A stretch of 64,000 bases of DNA from Pseudomonas atagonensis (lineage in GTDB: Bacteria; Pseudomonadota; Gammaproteobacteria; Pseudomonadales; Pseudomonadaceae). Both the position numbers and the translations under genes were made by a program. Position 1 is the stretch's first letter. Every line of letters starts with the position of its first letter. The notes under the pieces are model-generated. The model was not told where the DNA came from, did no database searches, and saw nothing but the letters and a program-made list of their open reading frames with translations. Location: NCBI RefSeq assembly GCF_011369485.1, contig NZ_VXCA01000027.1:62001-126000 (forward strand), given 5' to 3'. Of the stretch, positions 27,155-36,600 are shown one piece after another.

Positions 27155-27892
27155 TTAACGAACGCGACGCAGATAGCCGTCCGGCGCCACGGTGATCAGC
27201 AGCTTGTTTTGCAACTGCACATCGATTTCGAAATCCTTGTTCTCTTCCAGGTACTTCCACACGGCGGTTTTCGGGTTGTCGCCCGGGCCCCATGGACGAT
27301 CCGGGAAGAAATCGGCCGGCATGTCTTCCACCACGGTGTCCATCACCACGCAGTAGCTGTCCACGGACACCAGCGGTGCATACAAACGCAACTCTTCCAG
27401 TACGTGGTCGTGGGTGTGGTTGGAGTCGAGCACCAGAATGACTTTTTTGCCTTCGGCGACAGCGCGCACTTTGGTGGCGATGGCCGGGTCGATGCTCGAA
27501 CCTTCGATCATCGAGATGCGCTTGGCCATCGGGTGGCTTTCGATCGCTTCACGGTTGTGCGGACGAATGTCGAGGTCGATGCCCAGCACTTCGCCGTGAC
27601 CTTGCAGTTCCAGCAACGAGGCGTAGTAGATGATCGAACCGCCGTGGGCGATGCCGCACTCGATGACCAGATCCGGTTTCACCTGCCAGATGATTTCCTG
27701 CATCGCCATCATGTCTTGCGGCAGTTGGATGATCGGACGACCCATCCATGAGAAGTGGTAGCTGTATTTGTGTTTGGCCGATTCGTTGAAGAAATCACGG
27801 GCAAGGCCAGTGAGTTTCTGGTCGTCACCCTGTTGGGCGATCTGCTCGCGGCATTCGGCTTCGAAAGCTTGATTGATGCTGTTGTCGGTCAT
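27155..27892 (-). CDS. CmcI-like (cephalosporin hydroxylase family) protein
   Basis: From ATG 27892 (MTDNSINQAFEAE) the product is 245 residues. The Rossmann-type core shows VIECGIAHGGSIIYYASL, the acidic LGIDLDIRPHN and VLDSNHTHDHVLEEL. The family is named after CmcI of cephamycin biosynthesis, but members have the fold of SAM-dependent O-methyltransferases and many lie in polysaccharide loci. Here it follows a C-methyltransferase gene and precedes a glycosyltransferase gene, so a sugar-modifying (methylation) role is the most economical reading; hydroxylation is not supported. Confidence 0.8.
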   Translation of the reverse strand: MTDNSINQAFEAECREQIAQQGDDQKLTGLARDFFNESAKHKYSYHFSWMGRPIIQLPQDMMAMQEIIWQVKPDLVIECGIAHGGSIIYYASLLELQGHGEVLGIDLDIRPHNREAIESHPMAKRISMIEGSSIDPAIATKVRAVAEGKKVILVLDSNHTHDHVLEELRLYAPLVSVDSYCVVMDTVVEDMPADFFPDRPWGPGDNPKTAVWKYLEENKDFEIDVQLQNKLLITVAPDGYLRRVR

Positions 27893-27909
27893 GTTCAAAA
27901 TCTCAATGG

Positions 27910-28983
27910 TCACTGGAACGAAGCGCTATCGACGGCGTGATAGACGTAGCGTCCACCGGTCATCCGCTTGATTTCTTCGAGGTAATTGGAGTTCATCACA
28001 AACAGGTTGGCGCCTTCGGGCAGCGCGTCCATGGCCTCTTGTGGCGAAGACACCCGTGCACCGCTCAGCGGCAGGTAACGCCCCTGCTTGGCCGGGTTGA
28101 TATCGACCACACGATCCACCGCCACGCCCGCGCGTTGCAGGAACAGCGAATAGATCACGCCCTTGGACGACGCACCCCAGATCGCCGAACCCTGTTCCGG
28201 CGCGGACTGGATGATCTGCACCGCACGCTCGAGGCTGGCGGTGAAATCGTCTGGCAATGCCAACCGCTGCACCGGTTGTTCCGGGGTCAGGCGCAGCGTG
28301 GCAAGGTCAGCGACGATGTACAGGTACTGGCCGCCGAACAGGTGGCCGGCCTCATGCACCGTGCCGAACATCCGGCGCAGGTCATCGAGGCGGAAGTAAT
28401 TGACGTGCTCGTAGAACAGATCGAACCAGGCGCGGTGTTCGAGGATCCAGTCGAAGCACGGCACTTCGATGTAGATCTGCCCAGCACCCTGATTGGCTTC
28501 GGCGATCACCGCCAGAAAGCTCAGCGGATCCTCAATGTGCTCCAGCACATGGCGCAACACGATGGCGTCCGCCTCCAGGCCCAGACCACGGGTGAACGGG
28601 GCCTTGATCACGTCGGCGTTCTCGCCCTCGTAGGCCGGATCGATGCCGGTGATCGAGTAGCCGAGGCCCTTGAGCAATTCGAGAAAGTAGCCTTTGCCGC
28701 AGCCGACCTCGATTAGCTCCTGACCTTTGAAGTGCCGGGCAATGATGCCTTCGACATCGCTCAGGTGCTTCTGGAACTGGCCGGAATGTGCCTGCTCGTT
28801 CTGATAGTCGGCGTCGTAGCTGAGCTTGTCGGCGTCGAACGCCGCATTGAAGATCAGCCCGCTGTGTTCATCCTGCACCAGCAACATGTCGGCGCTGGCC
28901 GATGCCTTCGCCGATTCGGGATCGACAAAGGTGCGGTTCTGCAACACCGGCAGGTCGGTGACCCGATACAACTCGTGCCTCAT
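27910..28983 (-). CDS. SAM-dependent C-methyltransferase-like protein
   Basis: From ATG 28983 (MRHELYRVTDLPV) the product has 357 residues. A class I SAM-binding domain shows LIEVGCGKGYFLELL and LRHVLEHIEDPLSF. The C-terminal third (SAIWGASSKGVIYSLFLQRAG to the end) is the nucleotide-binding-like domain found behind sugar C-methyltransferases. The N-terminal Cys-rich zinc segment of typical sugar C3-methyltransferases is missing, in contrast to the paralogue at 29828-31054. Its start overlaps the reductase gene stop by 4 bases. The substrate is probably a CDP-4-keto-6-deoxyhexose or a related intermediate (inference from rfbF/rfbG). Confidence 0.8.
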   Translation of the reverse strand: MRHELYRVTDLPVLQNRTFVDPESAKASASADMLLVQDEHSGLIFNAAFDADKLSYDADYQNEQAHSGQFQKHLSDVEGIIARHFKGQELIEVGCGKGYFLELLKGLGYSITGIDPAYEGENADVIKAPFTRGLGLEADAIVLRHVLEHIEDPLSFLAVIAEANQGAGQIYIEVPCFDWILEHRAWFDLFYEHVNYFRLDDLRRMFGTVHEAGHLFGGQYLYIVADLATLRLTPEQPVQRLALPDDFTASLERAVQIIQSAPEQGSAIWGASSKGVIYSLFLQRAGVAVDRVVDINPAKQGRYLPLSGARVSSPQEAMDALPEGANLFVMNSNYLEEIKRMTGGRYVYHAVDSASFQ

Positions 28984-29831
28984 TGCGACTCTCCCAATAA
29001 CTGTTGCAAACGCTCGGTCACCGCCCAGAATGCCAGGGGTTCGTGGCTCGGGTACGGGTAGTGGCCGAGGTTCAGCTCGATACTCGCGCCGCGTTCGCGC
29101 AGACGCTGTTCGACCAGCGCACGCACCGACACCGGCTGGCCGCTGGCGCAATTGATCGTGCCGTCGAAATCGCGTTTGTGCAGGATCGCGGCGAGATGAC
29201 CGGCAGCTGTTTCAATCGGCAGAAAATCGCGCAGTTGCTCACCCGCCGACATGTTGAACATCGCATCGCCGGCATCGATTGCCCGGTCCAGCGCCGCCAA
29301 CAGACTGCTGGGGTTCTGCCCTTCACCGTGCAGGTAAAACAGGCGCGCCCATTGCAGGGTGAACGGATGCTCCTGCTGCAGATTTTGCAAAAACAGGTGC
29401 AGGGTGTGCTTGGCCAGACCGTAAGGATTGGCGGGCTGCGCGTCGTTCTGCTCGCTCAACAGGCCGCTCTGCATGCCGTACTCGAAGCAGGTGCCGGTCA
29501 CCAGCACCTGCTTCACGCCCGCCTCTACCGCACCTTTGATGAAGCGGTAGTCGGCCATCAGGTTGTGCTCGAAATGGAACAGCGCCCGATAGTTCGGCAG
29601 CCCCGGCCACGCCAGGTGCGCGAGCGCATCGATGCCCTCGGTCAGCGCTGCGACATTCAGATCCGCCGCGTGAATATCCCCGCTCAGGAACTCGACATCA
29701 TTGATCCACGGCATGTCGGCGGCTTTCTGCGCGTCGCGCGCGACCGCCCGCACCGTGCAGCCACGAGCCAGCAATGCCCTAACCAGGTGTCGACCGACGA
29801 AGCCTGTGGCTCCCGTGACGAGCACTTTCAC
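28980..29831 (-). CDS. NAD(P)-dependent epimerase/reductase of the SDR family
   Basis: The product has 283 residues, starting at GTG 29831 that overlaps the upstream gene's stop. The cofactor motif is VTGATGFVGRHL, and the catalytic pair is Tyr-x3-Lys in YGLAKHTLHLF. It is shorter than typical 4,6-dehydratases, and position suggests it is the 4-ketoreductase (or epimerase) that finishes a CDP-deoxysugar. It sits between two methyltransferase genes. Substrate specificity cannot be read from sequence. Confidence 0.82.
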   Translation of the reverse strand: MKVLVTGATGFVGRHLVRALLARGCTVRAVARDAQKAADMPWINDVEFLSGDIHAADLNVAALTEGIDALAHLAWPGLPNYRALFHFEHNLMADYRFIKGAVEAGVKQVLVTGTCFEYGMQSGLLSEQNDAQPANPYGLAKHTLHLFLQNLQQEHPFTLQWARLFYLHGEGQNPSSLLAALDRAIDAGDAMFNMSAGEQLRDFLPIETAAGHLAAILHKRDFDGTINCASGQPVSVRALVEQRLRERGASIELNLGHYPYPSHEPLAFWAVTERLQQLLGESQ

Positions 29832-31054
29832 AGGACTTTCATCTCAGGCACGGCGATCACGAAGCGACCGTCCCACTGACGCACCTGAGCCAGCTGCTGA
29901 CTGACTTCGTGCAGCAGGTTCCACGGCAGCACCAGTACGTAATCCGGCTTCTCGATGTCGATCTGCGCCGGCGCGACGATTGGAATACGGCTGCCCGGCA
30001 GGAACTTGCCCTGTTTGTGCGGGTTGGCATCGGCGACCCAGGCCAGCAGATCCGGTTTGACTCCGGCGTAGTTGAGCAAGGTGTTGCCCTTGGCCGCCGC
30101 GCCATAACCGACCACGCGCTTGCCATCGGCTTTGGCCTGCAACAGGAAGCGCAGCAGTTCGTGCTTGATGCGTTCTGCGGCCGGCGCGAGGGTAGCGTAG
30201 TACCCGGCGGTTTTTACCCCGGCATCGAGCTCGGCCTGCAACTGCTGTTGCACCGCTGGCTGCACGGCGCGGCGTTCGCCATCCTTGCGCTGGACGAACA
30301 CCCGCAGCGATCCGCCATGGGTGGTCAACTGGCTGACGTCGAACACTTCCAGCCCGTTGCGTTCGCACAGCGTCTGCACGGCAGTCAGGGACAGGTAGGA
30401 ATAGTGTTCGTGATAGAGCGTGTCGAACTGCGCGCCCGCCATCAGCGTCAGCAGTTGCGGGAATTCGAAGGTGGCGACGCCGGTCGGCTTGAGCAGCGTG
30501 GCGAAACCGCCGAGGAAATCGTTGATGTCCGGCACATGAGCGAGCACGTTGTTGGCGGCCATCAGGTCGGCGGCCCAGCCTTCGCTTTTCATCTGTGCGG
30601 CGGTGTCGCGACCGAAGAACAGTTCACGAATCTCCAGGCCTTTTTCCCGTGCCGCCTGCGCGGTGCTGCGGGTCGGCTCGACGCCCAGGCACTGAATGCC
30701 GCGACCGGCCACGTATTGCAGCAGGTAGCCGTCGTTGGCAGCGACCTCCACCACCCGGCTGTCAGCCGTCAGGCCAAAGCGCTCGACCATCTCAGCCACA
30801 TAACGCTCGGCGTGAGCCAGCCAAGTGCTGGAGAACGAACTGAAGTAGGCGTACTCGGCATCGAACAGGCTGTCGGCAGAGGTGTAATCCTCAGTCTGCA
30901 CCAGCCAGCATTGCTGACACACGGCAACCTTGAGCGGCACCCATTGCTCGGCCTGCTCCAGTCGATGGGCGTGCACATAGGCGTTGGACGGCGGCGAGGT
31001 GCCGAGGTCGATCAGCGGCAGGCTCAGCGGTGCGGCGCACCCACGGCAGTTCAT
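29828..31054 (-). CDS. Sugar C-methyltransferase (zinc-binding N terminus)
   Basis: The protein has 408 residues. The N-terminal zinc-binding segment has Cys pairs in MNCRGCAAPL and VCQQCWLVQ. The SAM-binding domain has VVEVAANDGYLLQYV, and the C-terminal domain shows VVGYGAAAKGNTLLNYAG. This three-part layout is that of TylC3/EryBIII/NovU-type enzymes, which add a methyl group to carbon 3 or 5 of nucleotide-linked 4-ketohexoses. It overlaps its neighbours on both sides by 4 bases. With RfbF and RfbG it predicts a CDP-linked branched-chain sugar. Confidence 0.87.
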   Translation of the reverse strand: MNCRGCAAPLSLPLIDLGTSPPSNAYVHAHRLEQAEQWVPLKVAVCQQCWLVQTEDYTSADSLFDAEYAYFSSFSSTWLAHAERYVAEMVERFGLTADSRVVEVAANDGYLLQYVAGRGIQCLGVEPTRSTAQAAREKGLEIRELFFGRDTAAQMKSEGWAADLMAANNVLAHVPDINDFLGGFATLLKPTGVATFEFPQLLTLMAGAQFDTLYHEHYSYLSLTAVQTLCERNGLEVFDVSQLTTHGGSLRVFVQRKDGERRAVQPAVQQQLQAELDAGVKTAGYYATLAPAAERIKHELLRFLLQAKADGKRVVGYGAAAKGNTLLNYAGVKPDLLAWVADANPHKQGKFLPGSRIPIVAPAQIDIEKPDYVLVLPWNLLHEVSQQLAQVRQWDGRFVIAVPEMKVL

Positions 31055-31611
31055 AAACGCACTCCGGCAAAGTGTTGATCGAGCGCGGGATGGCTGGAAT
31101 CACGCACCGACAAATTATTGACAGGCAACGGCCAGGCGATCGCCAGCCGAGGATCATTCACCGACAGCCCGCCCTCGTGCTCCGGGGCGTAATCGGCGCT
31201 GTGCAGGTAAAGCAGCTCGGCATCATCGGTGAGTGTCTGGAAACCGTGGGCGAACCCGGCCGGAATCAGCAGGCCGCGACCGTCGCCGGCCTTCAGGTGC
31301 TCGGCGTGCCAGTGCAGGAAGGTCGCGGAATCCGGACGCAAATCCACCGCCACGTCCCACACTTCACCGCGCAGGCAAGTGATCAGTTTGGCTTCCGGTG
31401 CATGCGCGTTCTGATAATGCAGACCCCGCACACTGCCCTTCTCGCGGGTGCAGGAATGATTGATCTGACGGATATGAAATTCGCTGCCAAACGCACTCAG
31501 GCTGCCTTCGCAGAACAGCCGGGCGAAATGCCCGCGCTGGTCTTCGAAGCGTTTGTGCTGGACGCTGAACAGTCCGGCCAGCGGCAGCGCCTTCAGGGAA
31601 AACTCGCTCAC
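31051..31611 (-). CDS. dTDP-4-dehydrorhamnose 3,5-epimerase-like protein
   Basis: The protein has 186 residues, starting at GTG 31611 overlapping rfbG. It is an RfbC/RmlC-type cupin: INHSCTREKGSVRGLHYQ carries the catalytic His, followed by GEVWDVAVDLR and IPAGFAHGFQTL. Classic RmlC acts on dTDP-sugars, but no rmlA, rmlB or rmlD is here; the neighbours are CDP-glucose genes. I infer it epimerises the C3 and/or C5 position of CDP-4-keto-6-deoxyglucose or its methylated form. Confidence 0.88.
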   Translation of the reverse strand: MSEFSLKALPLAGLFSVQHKRFEDQRGHFARLFCEGSLSAFGSEFHIRQINHSCTREKGSVRGLHYQNAHAPEAKLITCLRGEVWDVAVDLRPDSATFLHWHAEHLKAGDGRGLLIPAGFAHGFQTLTDDAELLYLHSADYAPEHEGGLSVNDPRLAIAWPLPVNNLSVRDSSHPALDQHFAGVRL

Positions 31612-32690
31612 AACGCGCCTCGGTACAGGTTCAGTTGGCCAAGGGTGACGGCGCGCATGTCATCGCCGTTCTGCCACGCCAGGTGCCAGTCGAGGGTTTG
31701 CGTCAGGCATTGCTGCAAGGTCCAGCGCGGTTGCCAGCCCAGCAGTTGCCGCGCCCGGCTGCTGTCCAGACGCAGCAGACCGGCTTCGTGCAACTCACTC
31801 GGTTCGATGCGCAGACCACGGGCCTGTGGCCAGCGATTGGCGAGCAGTTCGACAACTTCACCGACGCTGCACATGTCCGCTTCGCCCGGGCCAAAGTTCC
31901 ATGCCCCGGCGTATTCCGGGCCTTGTTCGTAGAGGCCGGCAGCCAGTTGCAGGTAACCGGCCAGCGGCTCCAGCGCGTGCTGCCACGGGCGCACGGCCTG
32001 CGGGAAGCGCAGGGTCACCGGCTCGTCCGCCGACCAGGCTTTCAGCACATCGGGAATCAGTCGTTCCGGGGCGAAATCGCCGCCGCCCAGCACGTTGCCG
32101 GCGCGCGCGGTGGCCAGGGCCAGACCGTGCCCGGCGTACTTGTCGGCGGGGAAGAACGATGCGGCATAGGATTGCGCCAACAGCTCGCAGCAGGCCTTGC
32201 TGCTGCTGTATGGGTCGTGGCCACCGAGGGCTTCGTCTTCGCGGTATGGCCACAGCCATTCCTTGTTGGCGTAGACCTTGTCGGTGGTCACCAGCACACA
32301 GGCGCGCACGCAACCGACCTGACGAATCGCTTCGAGCAGGTTGAGCGTGCCCATCACGTTGCTTGAATAAGTGCCCAGCGGATCGCGATAGCCTTCGCGC
32401 ACCAGTGGCTGCGCCGCCAGGTGCAGGACGATTTGCGGCTCGGTGTCGGCGATGATCTCGAGCAAGGCGCCGAGATCACGCAGATCGCCGCGCTGGTCAT
32501 TGATACCTTCGTGAACGCGCGCGAGTTCGAACAGGCTCGGCTCGGTCGCCGGATCAAGGGCAAAACCGCTGACTTGCGCGCCGAGGCTTTGCAGCCACAG
32601 GGTCAGCCAACTGCCTTTGAAACCGGTGTGGCCGGTGACCAGCACACGCTTGCCGCGCCAGAAATCAGCACTCAGGCCCATTGTTTCCAT
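31608..32690 (-). CDS. rfbG: CDP-glucose 4,6-dehydratase
   Basis: From ATG 32690 (METMGLSADFWRGKRV, 360 residues; GGGGAGG upstream). The NAD motif is VTGHTGFKGSWL and the catalytic Tyr-x3-Lys region is YSSSKACCELLAQSY, with the Thr-Asp pair in VTTDKVYANKEW. The GFKGSW motif is diagnostic of RfbG. It converts CDP-glucose to CDP-4-keto-6-deoxyglucose. It overlaps rfbF upstream and the epimerase downstream. Confidence 0.93.
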   Translation of the reverse strand: METMGLSADFWRGKRVLVTGHTGFKGSWLTLWLQSLGAQVSGFALDPATEPSLFELARVHEGINDQRGDLRDLGALLEIIADTEPQIVLHLAAQPLVREGYRDPLGTYSSNVMGTLNLLEAIRQVGCVRACVLVTTDKVYANKEWLWPYREDEALGGHDPYSSSKACCELLAQSYAASFFPADKYAGHGLALATARAGNVLGGGDFAPERLIPDVLKAWSADEPVTLRFPQAVRPWQHALEPLAGYLQLAAGLYEQGPEYAGAWNFGPGEADMCSVGEVVELLANRWPQARGLRIEPSELHEAGLLRLDSSRARQLLGWQPRWTLQQCLTQTLDWHLAWQNGDDMRAVTLGQLNLYRGAL

Positions 32691-33445
32691 GGGGCCTCCC
32701 CGCTCTGCCACAGCGCTTCGAGATGGTTCTTGTCACGCAGGGTGTCCATCGGATGCCAGAAGCCTTCGTGCTCGAAGGCCTGCAACTGTTCGTCCTGAGC
32801 CAGGCGTGCCAGAGGCTCGGCTTCCCACGTGGTGGCGTCATCGGTGATGTAGGGCAGTACCTTTGGCGAAAGCACGAAGAAACCACCGTTGATCCAGCCA
32901 CCGTCGCCACGGGGTTTCTCGGTGAAACCAAGCACCTGATCGCCATGTCGCTCAAGGGCGCCGTATCGGCCCGGCGGCTGCACCGCAGTGACGGTAGCCA
33001 GACGCCCGTGAGCCGTGTGGAAGTCCACCAACTGGCGAATGTTGATGTCGGACACGCCGTCGCCGTAGGTGAAGCAGAACGCCTCTTCATCCTGCAGATA
33101 ACGACCGGCTCGCAGCAGTCGGCCACCGGTCATGGTTTCCTCGCCGGTATCGATCAGGGTGACGCTCCACGGCTCGCTGTAATTCTGGTGCACGTCCATG
33201 CGGTTTTCGCGCATGTTAAAGGTGACGTCAGAGGTGTGCAGGAAGTAGTTGGCGAAGAAGTCCTTGATCGCGTAGCCCTTGTAGCCGAGGCAGATCACGA
33301 AGTCGTGAATTCCGTGTGCGGAATACTGCTTCATGATGTGCCAGAGAATTGGCTTGCCGCCGATTTCAATCATCGGCTTGGGCTTGAGGTGCGACTCTTC
33401 ACTGATGCGCGTGCCGAGGCCACCCGCCAAAATAACTGCCTTCAT
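32672..33445 (-). CDS. rfbF: Glucose-1-phosphate cytidylyltransferase
   Basis: The protein has 257 residues, with the nucleotidyltransferase signature ILAGGLGTRISEESHLKPKP and the IGGKPILWHIMKQYS block typical of RfbF. It makes CDP-glucose from CTP and glucose-1-phosphate, the entry step to CDP-deoxyhexoses. It heads a tight seven-gene unit running to the CmcI-like gene. Confidence 0.94.
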   Translation of the reverse strand: MKAVILAGGLGTRISEESHLKPKPMIEIGGKPILWHIMKQYSAHGIHDFVICLGYKGYAIKDFFANYFLHTSDVTFNMRENRMDVHQNYSEPWSVTLIDTGEETMTGGRLLRAGRYLQDEEAFCFTYGDGVSDINIRQLVDFHTAHGRLATVTAVQPPGRYGALERHGDQVLGFTEKPRGDGGWINGGFFVLSPKVLPYITDDATTWEAEPLARLAQDEQLQAFEHEGFWHPMDTLRDKNHLEALWQSGEAPWKQWA

Positions 33446-33635
33446 CGTCTCCCCTCTTGTTCGTCACCGAGCCGCGCGTGGCGCTGTTACGCGTTGCGGG
33501 CCTTCTGGCTAAACCTTTTTGCCGTCTCGAACGCCAGTGCAAAGACCGTGAGCGCTCGTTTTATGGCGATTTGAGGGGGACTTGCAGGAAACGCGCCAGC
33601 TATACAGGCGCTGCGTCGGCGGGTGGTGCCGGCAT

Positions 33636-33674
33636 GAAAAAAGGGATGAATCCGACAGCGGATTCATCCCTTCA
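33636..33674 (-). terminator. Terminator after the 1,186-residue glycosyltransferase gene
   Basis: A perfect stem AAGGGATGAATCCG / CGGATTCATCCCTT with loop ACAG is followed on the minus strand by TTTTTT. It lies about 23 bases after the glycosyltransferase stop, so rfbF and the genes below it must have their own promoter within 33446-33635, where I see no clear consensus. Confidence 0.9.
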
Positions 33675-33696
33675 AGGGAGCTTTCTGGTTGGGTGC

Positions 33697-36600
33697 TCAG
33701 TCCGGCAACCAGCCCCACAGCCAGTGATTAAGGTTGTCGCCACGCAACATGAAGTCGCGATGCACGGCCTCTTTCAATTCATCGCCCATGCGAAAGCTCG
33801 CATCCGGGTCGGCGAGGTGCATGCGGATTGCTTGCAGCCATTCCTCGGTGCTGTTGCTGTAAACCCGGGTGCATGGCAGGTGACCGCGATAAGCCTCGGT
33901 GTCGGTGCAGATCACCGGGTAGCCGCAGGCTCCGTATTCCAGCAGACGCAGGTTGCTCTTGCAGTCGTTGAAGATGTGAAACTCCAGCGGCGCGAGTGCC
34001 AGATCGAGGTTCAGGCTGGCCAGTTTGAACGGGTAGCTTTGCAGGCTGATCGCCGAGTGGAATTCGTGGATATACGGACGCAACTCGTCCGGGCACATGC
34101 CGAAAAAAACCCACTCGACTTCGTTTGCCAGTTCACGCACAACCTCGGCGATGATCTCCAGATCGCCCGTGTGACTGGTGCCGCCCCCCCAACCGACGCG
34201 CGGCTTGCTCGAAGTACGGCGGTGACTGGTCAATGTCGCCCACGGATCCGGCGACAGCATGTTCGGCACAATGCGGATGTCGCTGTGCATGCTCGACAAC
34301 GCATCGGACAGCGCCTGCGTGGTGACCACCACGCGATCACACAAGGCAATGCCTTCGCGCAGCATCTGTTCGGTGTTCACCGGTTTGTTGCGCGCATGGG
34401 TGTTTTTCTTCGGTGCACTGACCACATAGTCGTCAAGTTCGAAGATCCGCAGCGCACTGGAGTACTTTTTGATGCGCTGAATATCACTGACCGCGCCGTC
34501 GCTGTAACGGCATTGCAGGATGATCGAATCCGGCGCCAGACGCTCGATTTCAACGGTCGACGGCGATTCGTACGCCCAGCGGCCAAGGGCACGACCGCAG
34601 GCTTCAAGTTCAGCCAAGGGGCCGGTGACGCGGTAATGGCCGACGGCCGAACTGTTGACCGGCAGACCGAGAATCAGCGGCAAGTGCCGCGAGCAGAAGG
34701 GGTTCCAGTTATTGCGCAGCGACGGCTCCAGGCTGAAGCTCGACACACCGAGACTCAGTGATGGGCTGTACGCCGGATCCTTGATGATTTTCGGCATCCA
34801 TTTGTGGTGAAACGCCTCCTCTTCAACAGCGGAAACGGCAAGCGGTGCAGACTCCGTCAGCGCCGCGATCACCACGCTGGCATAAGGCGTCCAGACCACC
34901 AGATAACCGTCATTGCCCGCACGCAGACACAGATCGACATCGCTCAAACCACTGCTGAACGTCTGCGCATCGAACTGCCCGAGCTCATCAAACACCTGCT
35001 TGCGCACCATCAGGCACTGACCGCTCACCGCGCTCCAGTTCTGCGTCACGTGCAGGCGCTGCATGTAACCGCGACTGCTGGCCAACTCACCGTAAAATGG
35101 CGAACCGACCGGCCCGGCCAATCCGAGAATCTGGCCGGCGCTGACAATCGCCCCTTCCGGGCTGAGCAAACGCGCACCGACCACGGCGACCTCAGGTCGC
35201 TGAGCCTGATTGAGCAGCTCGTCGAGCCAGTCGCTTTCACAGATCACTGCCTGGACATCGAGCAGCAACAGATACTCGCCGCGGGCCTGCTCTGCGGCGA
35301 AGTTGCGGATGGCAGCGGTGTTGTTATCACCGGCATAACGCAACACCCGCAACATCGAAGCACTCAACTGCGCCATGGCGCTCAGCCACCCGAGCATCTG
35401 CGGATCAGTGACGCCGCTATCAACAATCAGGAGTTCGTACTGGCTGTAAGCCGTGTGCTCGATAAGGCTCTCGGTGCAACGCTGCAAGGCGTGCAGCGAA
35501 TCGCCCGTCTGAATGATGATCGACACCTGCGGGCGTGCCGCGTGCCGATAGTCGATACGGTTGATCAGCGGCAGCGCTTCGTGGCGAATGAGGTGATCGA
35601 CGCCAATACGCTGCAGATGGGCCGTCACTGCCGCCGCGTTGTAATCGATGACTTCAGGCAACGACAACCATTGCGCGTAGGTCAGCGTCGACTCCACCTG
35701 AACCTCGGCAATGTGCTCGATGGTCTGTGGGCCCGCCTCTTCGACCAGACGCCACAACAGGTCGTGCGGCGCCAGTTCGCCATGAACCGCATCGAAGCCA
35801 CCCTCACTGATGAAACGCTGACGTTCGAAGGCCAGCGCGCGCCCCACATACGGGTAGGCGCGCATCAGATCGAGATTGAAATCGGGCTTGAACACCGGCT
35901 CCGTCGATTCGCCTTCGACCAGCGCGCCCTCGTCACTGTAGGCGCACAAAATGCCCGGCGTCGCAGCGATTCGTTCGGCCAGAATCAACAGCGCTGAATC
36001 GCGCAGGGCATCGCCGGCACGCAACAGGTAAAACCAGTCGCTGCCTTCCAGTTGCGGGATGACGGCATTGAGTTGTTGCGCCCAGTCGGCCTGATACGGC
36101 AACTGCAACACACGCGTACCGACGTCGCACTGCGCATCGGACAACAACACCACAGCCGCCGGCGCATACAGCTGAGCATCGATGCTGCGCAGCGTGGCTT
36201 GCACGGCGTCGGCATCGCCCGTGGTGTCGATCACGATCGGCACAATCTGCGCACGTCTGGCCCAACTGGCGATGCGCTGAGGCATCTGCTGTTGCTCGAC
36301 CGGCGAGAAACAGCGGATCGACAGCCACTCACGGTAGAAGTCGGCGTAGCTTTCGCTTTCGGCGCCGACCCGACCGCTGACCACGGTATTGCGGTTGCCG
36401 AGAATGCGCGTCACGCACAGTTCCTGCCAGGCGTGGGGCAAATCATGGATGTTGGCCAGATCGATGTAGCGTACCCAGCCGGCGGCAGGTGCCGCTTCAC
36501 CGCTGCGAGCGACGAGCATTTGCTTGAGCCACTCCCACTCGACCTTGGCAGCCTTGAGCATCTCCGGCGTTTTGCTCAGACGCTCCGGGTGCAGGCGCTC

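Noticed and set aside
24169..27195. Long open frame on the plus strand, about 1,000 codons, opposite the glycosyltransferase gene
   Set aside because: It is rich in His, Gln and Arg, has no ribosome site or recognised domain, and runs antisense to a clear glycosyltransferase gene; it is a by-product of high GC codon bias.
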